Positions 17,898 to 26,981 of a stretch of DNA of 64,000 bases are shown here, one piece after another; position 1 is the first letter of the stretch; every line of letters begins with the position of its first letter. A model generated the notes under the pieces. The model searched no databases, was not told the DNA's origin, and saw nothing but the letters and a program-made list of their open reading frames with translations. Where the stretch lies: NCBI GenBank assembly GCA_946537305.1, contig CAMNFR010000004.1, positions 22,579 to 86,578 of the forward strand. Direction: 5' to 3'. Both the position numbers and the translations under genes were made by a program. Source of the stretch: an uncultured Lachnospiraceae bacterium. GTDB taxonomy: Bacteria > Bacillota > Clostridia > Lachnospirales > Lachnospiraceae.

Positions 17898-18566
17898 CTA
17901 CTTCTCATTTACATCTTTACCATGACGGCAGATATCCTTCAGACAGCATTCCGTACATTTCGGCCGTCTTGCCACACAGACGGCACGGCCATGGTGCACA
18001 AAACGATGACACAGGTCGTTCCCCTCCTCCGGCGGTACGATCTGCCGCAGGGCTCTCTCCACCTTGACCGGTTCTTTGACATCATCCACCAGGCCGATCA
18101 GATTGCACAGACGGATACAATGCGTATCCGTAACGATCGCCGGCTTTCCGAAAACATCTCCCAGCACCAGATTGGCGCTCTTGCGCCCCACGCCGGGGAG
18201 CTTTAACAGTTCTTCCATGGTGTCCGGAACGCAGTCGTTACATTTTTCGTGGAGGATGCGCATACACGCAGAGATGTCCCGTGCTTTGCTCTTCCCCAGT
18301 CCGCAAGGCCGCACGATTTCTTCTATCTCCGCCGGATCCGCTGCCGCCAGCGCCGCGACCGTGGGAAACTGTTCATACAGCTTGGGGGTCGTAAGATCCA
18401 CCCTCGCATCCGTGCACTGTGCCGCCAGCCGCACGCTCACCAGCAGCTGCCACGCATCCCGGTAATCCAGCGTACATTCCGCCAGCGGATACGCCTCCCT
18501 AAGCCGTTCGATCACCTGGGCCGCCAGCTTCTTTTTTGCCTCTAAAATATCCTTTTTCTCATTCAT
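17898..18566 (-). CDS. nth: Endonuclease III
   Basis: 222 residues. The helix-hairpin-helix LPGVGRKSANLVLG carries the catalytic lysine, VTDTHC the catalytic aspartate, and the C-terminal cysteines follow C-x6-C-x2-C-x5-C for the 4Fe-4S cluster (CVARRPKCTECCLKDIC). It removes oxidised pyrimidines and nicks the abasic site in base-excision repair. Monocistronic, with its own promoter and a hairpin after the stop. Confidence 0.95.
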   Translation of the reverse strand: MNEKKDILEAKKKLAAQVIERLREAYPLAECTLDYRDAWQLLVSVRLAAQCTDARVDLTTPKLYEQFPTVAALAAADPAEIEEIVRPCGLGKSKARDISACMRILHEKCNDCVPDTMEELLKLPGVGRKSANLVLGDVFGKPAIVTDTHCIRLCNLIGLVDDVKEPVKVERALRQIVPPEEGNDLCHRFVHHGRAVCVARRPKCTECCLKDICRHGKDVNEK

Positions 18567-18636
18567 AACAGACTTCTCTTTTCTTTAAGATCAATCCACA
18601 AAATTTCTTTTTGTCATGTGCGTTTCTCTTTTTCCA

Positions 18637-18666
18637 TTTATACCCTTCCCACAGGTTTTCTGTCAA
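18637..18666 (-). promoter_or_regulatory. Promoter of nth
   Basis: Minus strand: TTGACA, 18-base spacer, TATAAA, about 65 bases before the nth start. Confidence 0.5.
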
Positions 18667-18720
18667 GTCCTGTCAATAACTGTTATTGCCAAATCCTATA
18701 TTTTTTGTCATGAATTCCTC

Positions 18721-18749
18721 TTGCAATCGCACAATTTTTGTAGTATTCT
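18721..18749 (+). promoter_or_regulatory. Promoter of hppA
   Basis: Plus strand: TTGCAA, 17-base spacer, TATTCT, about 60 bases before the ATG at 18812. An AAGGAG ribosome site lies ahead of the start. Confidence 0.55.
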
Positions 18750-18811
18750 AATTTTTATTAGATGGACCTTATGCTATTGAGGTTCAAAAAAGGAAAAGGA
18801 GAGAGTAGCTT

Positions 18812-20815
18812 ATGTCCAGTCTCATCTATGCCGCACCCGTCTGCGCGGTGTTGGCGCTGCTTTTCGCTCTGTACAAATCGAGTTTTGTCTCGAAACAGAA
18901 CGATGGAACCGACCGAATGAAGGAAATTGCCGCTGCCATCAGCGAAGGCGCCCACGCCTTCCTGTTTGCGGAATACCGCATCCTGGTCATCTTTATTGTG
19001 ATCCTGTTTGCCCTGATCGGCCTGGGAATCAGCTGGCTTACGGCCATCTGCTTCCTGGTAGGCGCCGCGTTCTCCGTGGCCGCAGGATATGCCGGTATGA
19101 CCGTTGCCGTCAAGGCTAACGTACGTACCGCCAACGCTGCCCGTGAAAACGGCATGAACAAGGCCCTGACCGTTGCCTTTGCCGGCGGTTCCGTTATGGG
19201 TATGTGTGTGGTCGGCCTTGGCCTTCTTGGCTGCGCACTGATCTATGCCTTCACAGGAAATTATGAGATCCTGTCCGGCTTCAGCCTGGGTGCCTCTTCC
19301 ATCGCCCTGTTCGCTCGTGTGGGCGGCGGTATTTACACCAAGGCTGCTGATGTCGGTGCTGACCTGGTCGGTAAGGTAGAAGCCGGTATCCCGGAAGATG
19401 ACCCCCGTAACCCTGCCGTTATTGCCGATAACGTGGGCGACAACGTAGGCGACGTTGCCGGTATGGGCGCCGACCTGTTCGAATCCTATGTTGGCGCGCT
19501 GGTATCTGCTGTCACCCTGGGTGCCACCACGGCTGCCTTTATTGAGGCCGGCATCGCAAATGAAGCTGCTATCTTCCCGCTGCTGCTGGCGGCTGTCGGT
19601 ATTGTGGCTTCTATCGTCGGTACCTTCTTCGTGCGCGGCGGTGAGAACACCAATCCTCAGAAAGCACTTTCTGCCGGCTCCTATGCCTCTGCTGTCGTGG
19701 TCGCGATCTGCGCCTTCATCTTCAGCAACATGTTCTTCGGAGGCTTCAGCCAGGCCATCGCTATCGTGTCCGGTCTGGTGGTAGGTCTGATCATCGGTAA
19801 GGTCACCGAAATCTACACCTCCGGCGATTACAAGTACGTTAAGAAGATCGCGGATCAGTCTGAGACCGGTTCTGCCACAACTATCATCTCCGGCCTTGCT
19901 GTCGGTATGATGTCCACCTGCGTTCCGCTGCTGCTGATCTGCCTGGGCATCTTCCTTTCCTACAAGACCTCCGGTCTGTACGGTATCGCGCTGGCTGCTG
20001 TCGGCATGCTGTCCACCACCGGTATTACAGTCGCTGTTGACGCTTACGGTCCCATCGCCGATAACGCCGGCGGTATTGCGGAAATGTCCGGTCTGGATGA
20101 ATCCGTACGTGAGATCACTGACCATCTGGATGCTGTCGGCAATACGACCGCTGCCATGGGTAAAGGCTTTGCGATCGGCTCCGCTGCTCTGACAGCGCTG
20201 GCCCTGTTCGTATCCTACGCACAGGCTGTAAAGATGGATTCCATCAACATCCTGGATTCCAACGTAACCATCGGCCTTCTGATCGGCGGCATGCTGCCCT
20301 TCGTCTTCTCCGCCATGACCATGGATTCCGTATCCAAGGCGGCCTATAAGATGATCGAGGAAGTCCGCCGTCAGTTCCGCACCATCCCCGGCATCATGGA
20401 AGGAACCGGCCGCCCGGACTACAAGTCCTGCGTAGCTATCTCCACCCAGGCTGCCCTGCACGAAATGATGGTGCCCGGTATCATGGCTGTTGTTGTTCCG
20501 CTGGCTGTCGGCCTGCTGCTCGGCCCGGCTTCCCTGGGCGGCCTGCTGGCCGGTGCCCTGGTGACCGGTGTTATGATGGCTATCTTCATGAGTAACGCCG
20601 GCGGTGCCTGGGACAACGCCAAGAAGTACATTGAGGAAGGCCATCACGGCGGCAAGGGCAGCGATGCCCACAAGGCTGCTGTTGTCGGCGATACCGTTGG
20701 CGATCCCTTCAAGGATACCTCCGGTCCTTCCATCAACATCCTGATCAAGCTGATGACGGTCGTTTCCCTGGTGTTCGCTCCGCTGATCCTGGCGATAGGC
20801 GGTCTGCTGGTATAA
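18812..20815 (+). CDS. hppA: K+-dependent membrane pyrophosphatase (ion pump)
   Basis: 667 residues, about 16 membrane helices. The pyrophosphate-binding motifs are present: [40 protein letters not shown] and the C-terminal [17 protein letters not shown]. It hydrolyses pyrophosphate and pumps H+ or Na+ across the cell membrane. The segment [10 protein letters not shown] has alanine where K+-independent enzymes have lysine, so this is the K+-dependent class; Na+ versus H+ transport cannot be settled here. Its strongly biased codon use fits high expression. Single gene with its own promoter and terminator. Confidence 0.96.
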   Translation: MSSLIYAAPVCAVLALLFALYKSSFVSKQNDGTDRMKEIAAAISEGAHAFLFAEYRILVIFIVILFALIGLGISWLTAICFLVGAAFSVAAGYAGMTVAVKANVRTANAARENGMNKALTVAFAGGSVMGMCVVGLGLLGCALIYAFTGNYEILSGFSLGASSIALFARVGGGIYTKAADVGADLVGKVEAGIPEDDPRNPAVIADNVGDNVGDVAGMGADLFESYVGALVSAVTLGATTAAFIEAGIANEAAIFPLLLAAVGIVASIVGTFFVRGGENTNPQKALSAGSYASAVVVAICAFIFSNMFFGGFSQAIAIVSGLVVGLIIGKVTEIYTSGDYKYVKKIADQSETGSATTIISGLAVGMMSTCVPLLLICLGIFLSYKTSGLYGIALAAVGMLSTTGITVAVDAYGPIADNAGGIAEMSGLDESVREITDHLDAVGNTTAAMGKGFAIGSAALTALALFVSYAQAVKMDSINILDSNVTIGLLIGGMLPFVFSAMTMDSVSKAAYKMIEEVRRQFRTIPGIMEGTGRPDYKSCVAISTQAALHEMMVPGIMAVVVPLAVGLLLGPASLGGLLAGALVTGVMMAIFMSNAGGAWDNAKKYIEEGHHGGKGSDAHKAAVVGDTVGDPFKDTSGPSINILIKLMTVVSLVFAPLILAIGGLLV

Positions 20816-20851
20816 TCACCGTTGATCTTCGATCAAAGTAATAAAGAAAGA

Positions 20852-20885
20852 ACCCGGAACTCAGTGAAATGAGCTCCGGGTTTTT
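20852..20885. terminator. Bidirectional terminator between hppA and pyrI
   Basis: Twelve-pair stem ACCCGGAACTCA against TGAGCTCCGGGT with one mismatch, followed by TTTTT on the plus strand and a T-rich tract on the minus strand. Confidence 0.8.
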
Positions 20886-20887
20886 CG

Positions 20888-21313
20888 TTATCTCTTGGGT
20901 GCAGCGCTGTCGCAGTAGATGCAGCGGTAGATCCGTTTTTCACGGTCTGCCAGCCGGAAAATATGGTCGATTTCCTGTTCTACGGAAGTGATGCAGCGGG
21001 GATTTTTGCATTTCTCCACATTCACGATCTCTTCCGGCAGCTCCAGCTTTTTCTTCTCGATGGTCTTACCATCTTCAATAATATTGACGGTGATATCCGG
21101 ATCCAGATATCCCAGCACTTTCAGATCGATATCGATCTTATCGCTGATCTTGATAATATCCTTCACGCCCAGCTTATTGCTCTTAACGCGGCGCATGATC
21201 GCCACGGGGCAGTCCATATCGGCCAGGCCCAGATAATGGAACACCTGCGGGGAATGATTGGCCTTGATGTGATCCAGAACAATACCCTTATCGATCGCGT
21301 CTACTTTCAGCAT
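20888..21313 (-). CDS. pyrI: Aspartate carbamoyltransferase regulatory chain
   Basis: 141 residues, somewhat shorter than the E. coli chain (153). The allosteric domain opens with [13 protein letters not shown] and the zinc domain has CKNPRC and CIYC, the four cysteines that hold zinc and bind the catalytic chain. It lets nucleotides control carbamoyl-aspartate formation. The start overlaps the pyrB stop by seven bases, so the two chains are translated together. Confidence 0.95.
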   Translation of the reverse strand: MLKVDAIDKGIVLDHIKANHSPQVFHYLGLADMDCPVAIMRRVKSNKLGVKDIIKISDKIDIDLKVLGYLDPDITVNIIEDGKTIEKKKLELPEEIVNVEKCKNPRCITSVEQEIDHIFRLADREKRIYRCIYCDSAAPKR

Positions 21314-22251
21314 GTGCCTTCTCCCTTCCCCTGGGGCTCCGCCAGGTGCAGCAATCTCATCATCAGTGCCATGCGGACAAATTTACCGTATTCTGCCTGT
21401 GCAAAGTACAGGGCTCTCGGATCCTTATCCACCTCTACCGAAATCTCATTGACACGGGGCAGCGGATGCAGGATCTTCAGGTCCTGCTTGGCATTTTTCA
21501 GTTTTTCCATATCCAGGATGTAGCTGTCCTTCAAACGGATGTAATCCGCTTCGTTGAAGAAACGTTCTTTCTGTACACGGGTCATGTACAGGATGTCAAG
21601 CTCGCCGATGACCTCCTCCATGCGCTCTACCTCGCGGAAGTCCTTGTGCTGCTTGATCAGCACCTCATCCTTGATATAATCCGGGATCTGCAGCTCCTGA
21701 GGAGAGATCAGAATAAAACGAATGTTCTCGTAACGGGAGAGCTGTTTGATCAGAGAGTGAACGGTACGGCCAAATTTAAGATCGCCGCAGAATCCGATGG
21801 TCAGATCGGAAAGGCGTCCCGTGGTCTCCTTAATGGTCAGCAGATCTGTCAGGGTCTGCGTGGGATGCAGATGTCCGCCGTCACCGGCATTGATCACAGG
21901 GATATCCACATTCATGGATGCTACCAGCGGTGCGCCTTCCTTCGGGTGACGCATGGCGATAATATCTGCATATTTTTCTACCGTGCGCGCCGTGTCAGCC
22001 ACACTCTCCCCTTTGGCGGTGGAACTGCTGTCAGCAGAAGAAAAGCCGATCACACTGCCTCCGAGTTCCAGCATAGCCGCCTCAAAACTAAGTCTTGTGC
22101 GCGTACTGGGTTCGAAGAACAACGTGGCCAGCTTTTTTCCTTTCGCAACTTCAGCATAGGCGGGGCGGTCGGAAATGATACGCTCCGCAAGTGCCAGAAT
22201 ATCATCGATTTCATTGAGGGTCAGATCGGTGGGATCGATCAGATGTTTCAT
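21307..22251 (-). CDS. pyrB: Aspartate carbamoyltransferase catalytic chain
   Basis: 314 residues from the ATG at 22251, chosen for its GGAGG site and the typical start [11 protein letters not shown]. Motifs [16 protein letters not shown] (carbamoyl phosphate), [12 protein letters not shown] and [10 protein letters not shown] are classic. It condenses carbamoyl phosphate and aspartate, the committed step of pyrimidine synthesis. The promoter is only about 40 bases upstream and there is no room for a PyrR-type attenuator, so control is probably through the PyrI chain. Confidence 0.97.
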   Translation of the reverse strand: MKHLIDPTDLTLNEIDDILALAERIISDRPAYAEVAKGKKLATLFFEPSTRTRLSFEAAMLELGGSVIGFSSADSSSTAKGESVADTARTVEKYADIIAMRHPKEGAPLVASMNVDIPVINAGDGGHLHPTQTLTDLLTIKETTGRLSDLTIGFCGDLKFGRTVHSLIKQLSRYENIRFILISPQELQIPDYIKDEVLIKQHKDFREVERMEEVIGELDILYMTRVQKERFFNEADYIRLKDSYILDMEKLKNAKQDLKILHPLPRVNEISVEVDKDPRALYFAQAEYGKFVRMALMMRLLHLAEPQGKGEGTC

Positions 22252-22294
22252 GAGAACCTCCGTATTTTTTGTGACGGTCGTCGTTTTCGAAGTG

Positions 22295-22323
22295 AGTATA
22301 AACCGGGGCGGGCCGTATGTCAA
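22295..22323 (-). promoter_or_regulatory. Promoter of pyrBI
   Basis: Minus strand: consensus TTGACA, 17-base GC-rich spacer, TATACT; predicted 5' leader of about 37 bases. Confidence 0.75.
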
Positions 22324-22365
22324 GAGGGGATTGATTTCTTTGATATCGCTCTCTATTCATATATC

Positions 22366-22428
22366 TAATGCATAAAAATACGCATATACATGAATACGCT
22401 TGATTTTATGCAAAAATTGTGATAGAAT
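22366..22428 (+). promoter_or_regulatory. argR promoter with candidate ARG boxes
   Basis: Plus strand: TTGATT at 22400-22405, 17-base spacer, TAGAAT at 22423-22428. Just upstream and overlapping the -35 are two ARG-box-like stretches, TGCATAAAAATACGCA near 22369-22384 and CATGAATACGCTTGATT from 22389. These resemble the AT-rich TGAAT-type half-sites bound by ArgR, so self-repression is plausible. The promoter is seen; the operators are inference. Confidence 0.5.
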
Positions 22429-22457
22429 AGACACTATGAACCAGGGAGGAATGCAAC

Positions 22458-22919
22458 ATGGACAATATGCAGGGAAAAGAAGCCCGACGGGAAATGATCT
22501 GCCGTATCATCGCGCAGGAACATATTTCCACACAGATGGAACTGACAGAGCACCTGCGTGCTGCCGGCTTTGCGGTAACACAGGCAACGATTTCCAGGGA
22601 TATACGTGAGCTGCGGCTGGTGAAGGTAGCCGATGGCGGCGGACAGTTCCATTACGAAAACCGGGTAAAGGCGGAGCCTATTCCGGAGACGGGCCAGTTC
22701 CACGCGCTGTTCCGAAGCACCGTCACCCATGTCGATATCGCCAAGAATCTGATCGTAATCAAAACAGCCACCGGTATGGCACAGGCTGTCTGCGCCACCA
22801 TGGACAACCTGGAATGGCCGCAGGTGGTCGGTACAATTGCCGGGGACGATACGGTACTCGTCATCGTCAGAACCGACGAAGCCGCCCAGGAACTGCTCCA
22901 ACTACTGAGGCGGATATAA
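22458..22919 (+). CDS. argR: Arginine repressor ArgR
   Basis: 153 residues. The N-terminal winged helix has TQATISRDIRELRLVKV, the signature recognition region, and the C-terminal hexamerisation/arginine-binding domain ends with GTIAGDDTVLVIVRTDE. It binds ARG boxes in the presence of arginine to repress synthesis or activate catabolism genes. GGGAGGA precedes the start by eight bases. Single gene with its own promoter and a terminator-like hairpin after it; no arg genes are nearby. Confidence 0.96.
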   Translation: MDNMQGKEARREMICRIIAQEHISTQMELTEHLRAAGFAVTQATISRDIRELRLVKVADGGGQFHYENRVKAEPIPETGQFHALFRSTVTHVDIAKNLIVIKTATGMAQAVCATMDNLEWPQVVGTIAGDDTVLVIVRTDEAAQELLQLLRRI

Positions 22920-22957
22920 GAAATATTCGAAATATTCAGAACCATGCGAAAAATAAG

Positions 22958-23005
22958 AAAAGCAGACACATCGAGCTTGCTCGAATGGGTATGCTTTTCT
23001 TTTTT
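22958..23005 (+). terminator. Terminator of argR
   Basis: AAAAGCA (22958-22964) pairs with TGCTTTT (22992-22998), enclosing an inner TCGAG/CTCGA stem; a run of T follows. Confidence 0.6.
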
Positions 23006-23010
23006 TCATA

Positions 23011-23070
23011 TGGTGAGAATCACCAAGTCACAGACAGAAGCGCTGGTAAGCGCGTCTGTGACTTGTGGTT
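23011..23070. other. Nested hairpins between argR and the lactonase gene
   Basis: A small GGTGA/TCACC hairpin is followed by an 11-pair perfect stem (AAGTCACAGAC at 23025-23035 with GTCTGTGACTT at 23054-23064) whose loop contains GCGC/GCGC. Neither strand has a clean T tract after it, so it is not a plain terminator. Function unknown. Confidence 0.5.
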
Positions 23071-23093
23071 CTGAAAATTTCCTACCCTTATCC

Positions 23094-24149
23094 TTATTGC
23101 TCCGGCAGTTCCAGTATAAATGCGCAGCTGGGCTGCGGTATTTTCATGGCTTTATGCTGCATGAGGATCTGCCCTGTCTCCATATCTACTTTAAAGAAGC
23201 TCAACGTGTTAGATTCCTGATTCACGGAGAAAAGATGCTTTCCGTCCGGGAAGACGCCTACATTCTTGGGGTAAACGCCGCTGATGGGAAGTACCTTCAG
23301 CTGTGTCAGCTTCCCGGTCTCGATATCTCGCCGGAAAATACAGATACTGTTCTCTCCGGAATTGCAGACGATAAGATTTTTCCCGTCTTTCGTGATCACA
23401 AAGGAAACGGCGGCGCTGTAATCGTTGAATTTTTTGGCCAGTGTCGACTGAATTTCCACCAGGTTGAGCACCGGGCCGCGGCGGCTGTCCTCGTAGCTGT
23501 ATACCGTAATCTGATTCAGCTGCTCCTTCAGCACATAAAAATATTTTCCGTCCGGACTGAAGCGAATATAGCAAGGCGCTGCTTTCAGCTTGCTGTGCAA
23601 GATATCAAGCCCATCCAGCTTCCCTGCATCATGGTCAAATTTGTAGATACGGACCTGATCCAGACCGGAATCCGCCACGAACAGATATTTTTCATCCGGG
23701 GAGAAGCAAGAACAGCGGCAGTGCGGTCTCAGATTGCGTTCTGTCACGTTTCCGGGACTGCGGTGATATCGCTGATCTGCGATCTTACCCAGCGTTCCAT
23801 CTTCATTCAGTCGCAGCACCGTCACCTTGCCGTCATAAAAACCGCACACGACCAGATACGTGTTCTTGCGGGAAACGGTGATATGGCATCCACGCATGCC
23901 CTTGATCTGTACGGAATTCAGGCGCTTCAGATCCCCGTCTTCCTGAATGGCAAATGCCACCACACCGAGATCCGTAATGGCATACAGATAGCGATGATCA
24001 TGGGAGGCGGCCACATACGACGCGTTGCTGACCGTATATTCCGACTGCTTTGTTGCACTGCCATCCTCTGCGTTCAGAGAAAGCACCGTAAGGCCTTTCC
24101 CGTCGTTCATATCTGTATAGGAACCCACATAGGCAATATATCTGCTCAT
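23094..24149 (-). CDS. Lactonase-family beta-propeller protein
   Basis: 351 residues of repeated blades with the pattern FSPDGKYFYV, FSPDEKYLFVADSG, VFPDGKHLFSVN, matching the Lactonase (PF10282) family, which includes cytoplasmic 6-phosphogluconolactonase (YkgB/Pgl type). LRPHCRCSCFSPDEKYLFV is the usual place of the HCHxxxFSPDG-like active region, here slightly changed (the second histidine replaced by arginine/cysteine). Hydrolysis of 6-phosphogluconolactone is the likely but unproven activity. No oxidative pentose genes are adjacent. No signal peptide is seen. Confidence 0.82.
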   Translation of the reverse strand: MSRYIAYVGSYTDMNDGKGLTVLSLNAEDGSATKQSEYTVSNASYVAASHDHRYLYAITDLGVVAFAIQEDGDLKRLNSVQIKGMRGCHITVSRKNTYLVVCGFYDGKVTVLRLNEDGTLGKIADQRYHRSPGNVTERNLRPHCRCSCFSPDEKYLFVADSGLDQVRIYKFDHDAGKLDGLDILHSKLKAAPCYIRFSPDGKYFYVLKEQLNQITVYSYEDSRRGPVLNLVEIQSTLAKKFNDYSAAVSFVITKDGKNLIVCNSGENSICIFRRDIETGKLTQLKVLPISGVYPKNVGVFPDGKHLFSVNQESNTLSFFKVDMETGQILMQHKAMKIPQPSCAFILELPEQ

Positions 24150-24205
24150 AGACCGATCCTTTCTGTTACCGTGCTATTCTATTCTGCTGCCGGAAACATA
24201 CCGAT

Positions 24206-24234
24206 ATTTTAACACACCCCTTGTCATTTGTTAA
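24206..24234 (-). promoter_or_regulatory. Promoter of the lactonase gene
   Basis: Minus strand: TTAACA, 17-base spacer, TAAAAT, about 50 bases before the ATG at 24149. Confidence 0.5.
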
Positions 24235-24300
24235 GTCGTTTCTGAAAAAAAGAGAATCACTAAACATTATGACGAAAAATTGTGATATATTTGAGGAGGA

Positions 24301-24337
24301 TACACTATTGACAGTGTACACTAACTAGGGGTAAAAT
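24301..24337 (+). promoter_or_regulatory. pckA promoter with overlapping dyad
   Basis: Plus strand: TTGACA at 24308-24313, 18-base spacer, TAAAAT at 24332-24337. The -35 lies inside the inverted repeat TACACT-N6-AGTGTA, and a second palindrome AGTGTACACT overlaps the same bases. This looks like an operator for a regulator of gluconeogenesis, identity unknown. Confidence 0.6.
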
Positions 24338-24429
24338 TAGTGCTAATAAAGACAATATCGGTTCGGTATTCTGCCGGCATTGTCTGAACTCGTTAATTTT
24401 GCACTATTTATGAAAAGAGGTACAAACCA
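24338..24429 (+). promoter_or_regulatory. Structured 5' leader of pckA
   Basis: The predicted untranslated leader holds AGACAAT and ATTGTCT that can pair as a seven-base stem around an inner GG/CC-rich hairpin, and an outer TAGTGC/GCACTA pairing. It matches no riboswitch class that I recognise. Confidence 0.35.
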
Positions 24430-26043
24430 ATGGGAAATCTTGATCTGACCAAGTATGGTATCACCGGTGCTACCGAGATCATCCACAATCCTTCTTTTGA
24501 GTTTCTGTATGAGGAAGAGATGAAACCGGAACTTACCGGCTTTGACAAGGGTGTGCTGACAGAGCTGGGTGCTGTGAATGTTATGACCGGCATCTACACC
24601 GGACGCTCCCCGAAAGATAAATATATTGTCATGGATGAAAACTCCAAGGATACCGTTTGGTGGGACACCCCTGAGTATCCGAATGACAACCACGTAATGA
24701 CCGAGGAGACCTGGGGCAAGGTCAAGGAAATGGCCGTGAAGGAACTCTCCGGCAAGCGTCTGTTCGTCATGGACTGCTTCTGCGGCACCAATGCTGATAC
24801 CCGCATGGCCGTTCGTTTCATCATGGAAGTAGCCTGGCAGGCACACTTCATCAAGAATATGTTCATCATCCCCACGGAAGAAGAGCTGGCCAGCTTCGAG
24901 CCGGATTTCGTGTGCTTCAATGCTTCCAAGGCTAAATGTGAAAACTACAAAGAACTCGGTCTTCGTTCTGACACAGTCGCTGCCTTTAACGTTACCAGCC
25001 GTGAGCAGGTCATCCTGAACACCTGGTATGGCGGTGAAATGAAGAAGGGTCTCTTCTCCATGATGAACTACTATCTGCCGCTGAAGGGCATTGCTTCCAT
25101 GCACTGCTCCGCCAACACCGATATGGAAGGCAAGAACACTGCCATCTTCTTCGGTCTGTCCGGCACCGGCAAGACTACCCTCTCCACCGATCCCAAGCGT
25201 CTGCTGATCGGCGATGACGAGCACGGCTGGGATGATGACGGCGTGTTCAACTTCGAGGGCGGCTGCTATGCGAAGGTCATCAATCTGGATAAGGAATCCG
25301 AGCCCGACATCTACAACGCTATCCGCCGCAACGCGCTGCTGGAGAATGTAACCGTAGATGAGAACGGCAAGATCGACTTTGCGGACAAGTCCGTGACGGA
25401 AAACACCCGTGTTTCCTATCCGATCGATCATATCGAGAACATCGCGCTGAAGGTAAACGGCAAGTCCGCCGGTCCTGAGGCTGAGAACGTAATCTTCCTG
25501 TCTGCGGATGCTTTCGGCGTTCTTCCGCCCGTGTCCATCCTGACACCTGAGCAGACCAAGTACTATTTCCTGTCCGGTTTCACCGCCAAGCTGGCCGGTA
25601 CGGAGCGCGGCATCACTGAGCCCACCCCTACCTTCTCCGCCTGCTTTGGACAGGCCTTCCTGGAGCTGCATCCCACCAAATACGGTGAAGAGCTGGTCAA
25701 GAGAATGGAAAAGAGCGGCGCCAAGGCTTATCTGGTGAACACCGGCTGGAACGGCACCGGCAAGCGTATCTCCATCAAGGATACCCGCGGTATCATCGAT
25801 GCCATCCTGAACGGCGATGTTCTGAAGGCACCTACCAAGATGATCCCGTTCTTCAACTTTGAGGTTCCCACGGAGCTGCCGGGCGTAGATTCTGCCATCC
25901 TGGACCCCCGCGACACCTATGCGGATGCTGCTGAGTGGGATGAGAAGGCTAAAGATCTGGCACAACGCTTCATCAAGAACTTCACGAAATATGAAGGCAA
26001 TGAAGCCGGCAAGGCTCTGGTAGCTGCTGGCCCTCAGCTGTAA
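24430..26043 (+). CDS. pckA: Phosphoenolpyruvate carboxykinase (ATP)
   Basis: 537 residues, normal length. Substrate and nucleotide motifs are intact: [31 protein letters not shown], the P-loop [11 protein letters not shown], and [19 protein letters not shown] with the metal-binding aspartates. It interconverts oxaloacetate + ATP and PEP + CO2 + ADP; in fermenting anaerobes it can run towards oxaloacetate. Codon use is strongly biased as in hppA, suggesting high expression. It has an operator-like promoter, a structured leader and a clear terminator, so it is monocistronic. Confidence 0.97.
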   Translation: MGNLDLTKYGITGATEIIHNPSFEFLYEEEMKPELTGFDKGVLTELGAVNVMTGIYTGRSPKDKYIVMDENSKDTVWWDTPEYPNDNHVMTEETWGKVKEMAVKELSGKRLFVMDCFCGTNADTRMAVRFIMEVAWQAHFIKNMFIIPTEEELASFEPDFVCFNASKAKCENYKELGLRSDTVAAFNVTSREQVILNTWYGGEMKKGLFSMMNYYLPLKGIASMHCSANTDMEGKNTAIFFGLSGTGKTTLSTDPKRLLIGDDEHGWDDDGVFNFEGGCYAKVINLDKESEPDIYNAIRRNALLENVTVDENGKIDFADKSVTENTRVSYPIDHIENIALKVNGKSAGPEAENVIFLSADAFGVLPPVSILTPEQTKYYFLSGFTAKLAGTERGITEPTPTFSACFGQAFLELHPTKYGEELVKRMEKSGAKAYLVNTGWNGTGKRISIKDTRGIIDAILNGDVLKAPTKMIPFFNFEVPTELPGVDSAILDPRDTYADAAEWDEKAKDLAQRFIKNFTKYEGNEAGKALVAAGPQL

Positions 26044-26068
26044 CTGATACCTACTATAACCAATGAAA

Positions 26069-26104
26069 GACCGGTACGTTTCTGGGACGTACCGGTCCTT
26101 TTTA
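26069..26104 (+). terminator. Terminator of pckA
   Basis: Perfect 11-pair stem GACCGGTACGT with ACGTACCGGTC, then CTTTTTA. Confidence 0.9.
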
Positions 26105-26134
26105 TGTTTTCTCATCTCTATGTTTTCTCATCTC
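26103..26134. repeat. 16-base perfect tandem duplication
   Basis: TATGTTTTCTCATCTC occurs twice in a row directly after the pckA terminator. It looks like a simple slip duplication and carries no gene. Confidence 0.8.
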
Positions 26135-26180
26135 TTTACAAGTTGCAATAGATCAATCCAATCCATGATAAGTATCCATC

Positions 26181-26234
26181 ATGTCACATACTGACATAAA
26201 TGACGGGGACATTATTTGTACTTCATGCTATAAT
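26181..26234 (+). promoter_or_regulatory. Promoter and operator-like repeat of the orphan regulator
   Basis: The -10 TATAAT (26229-26234) has an extended TGC before it; a weak -35 GGGACA lies 17 bases upstream. Immediately before is the perfect inverted repeat ATGTCA-N5-TGACAT (26181-26197), a likely protein-binding site. Confidence 0.5.
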
Positions 26235-26293
26235 TATATGGGTAAGTATAGGCTTTATCCCTTCAGGGATGAAATATCAGGAGGTTCCGGATC

Positions 26294-26932
26294 ATGCATA
26301 AGGTTTTGATCGTTGAGAGCCAACTTGTTCCACGACAGCTGTTTAAATACATCGTTGCTTCCTCGGGCCGATATTCTATCACTGCCTGTATTGATAATAT
26401 AGACGAAGCCGATATATTTTGCGCCCGAGGTGAAGCTGATCTGATACTGATAGACCCTATACTCAGTAACGGTTCCGACGGACTTCACGCAGCTGGACAG
26501 ATCAAGCTGGCCTATCCGCACATTCGCATCATTCTTGTGACTGCCGTTTCGGATGAGCGGATTCTTTTGCGTGCCAGAAATATCAGCGTAGATTCTTTCT
26601 GGTATATGGAGATACAGCGCATTCCTCTTATTGAGATCATGGACCGCACAATGGCGGGAGAACATTTATTTCCTGAACATCCGCCTGTAATCAATTTAGG
26701 TCTTACCAACAGTTCGCATCTCACAGCCCGCGAAATGGATGTACTTCACCTTTTATGTGACGGGCTTACAGACAGGGAAATCGCTGAAAGTCTGTTCCTG
26801 AGCATCACCACCATACGTTATCATATCAATAATCTGATCAGCAAGACAGGCTTCAACTCAAGAACAGAACTTGCCATTCACGCCATCCGAAGCGGCATTA
26901 CCATCCCCGGATGGAATAATCATCACAAATAA
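26294..26932 (+). CDS. Orphan LuxR/NarL-type regulator with degenerate receiver
   Basis: 212 residues: receiver domain (1-125) and LuxR-type helix-turn-helix (143-203, TAREMDVLHLLCDGLTDREI). It is a close paralog of the regulator at 41.2-41.8 kb (shared VPRQLF, DSFWY, EIMDRTMAGEH, RYHINNLISKTG). Its receiver has changed at key sites: the acidic pair is E8-S9 instead of D-D, and the conserved lysine is M105. Aspartate 54 and threonine 83 remain. It should bind magnesium poorly and probably acts without normal phosphorylation; that is inference. No kinase gene is adjacent. AGGAGG lies nine bases before the start. Confidence 0.88.
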   Translation: MHKVLIVESQLVPRQLFKYIVASSGRYSITACIDNIDEADIFCARGEADLILIDPILSNGSDGLHAAGQIKLAYPHIRIILVTAVSDERILLRARNISVDSFWYMEIQRIPLIEIMDRTMAGEHLFPEHPPVINLGLTNSSHLTAREMDVLHLLCDGLTDREIAESLFLSITTIRYHINNLISKTGFNSRTELAIHAIRSGITIPGWNNHHK

Positions 26933-26973
26933 AAACGGGATTTCGAAGATATGTCCCTCGAAATCCCGTTTTT
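26931..26973. terminator. Bidirectional terminator between the orphan regulator and telA
   Basis: Perfect 16-pair stem, 26931-26946 with 26958-26973, beginning with A's and ending with T's so that it works for both converging genes. Confidence 0.92.
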
Positions 26974-26981
26974 ATTTATGC

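Noticed and set aside
18758..20671. Long minus-strand frame opposite hppA (637 codons)
   Set aside because: A mirror of the strongly biased hppA coding sequence; composition is His/Gln/Gly/Asp-rich without any domain. The same holds for the long frames opposite pckA, fbp and hutU.
22252..22457. PyrR-type attenuator in front of pyrB
   Set aside because: The predicted transcript has a leader of only about 37 bases with no terminator or anti-terminator pair.
24343..26115. Minus-strand frame of 590 codons opposite pckA
   Set aside because: The pckA frame has all catalytic motifs, promoter, ribosome site and terminator; the reverse frame has none of these.
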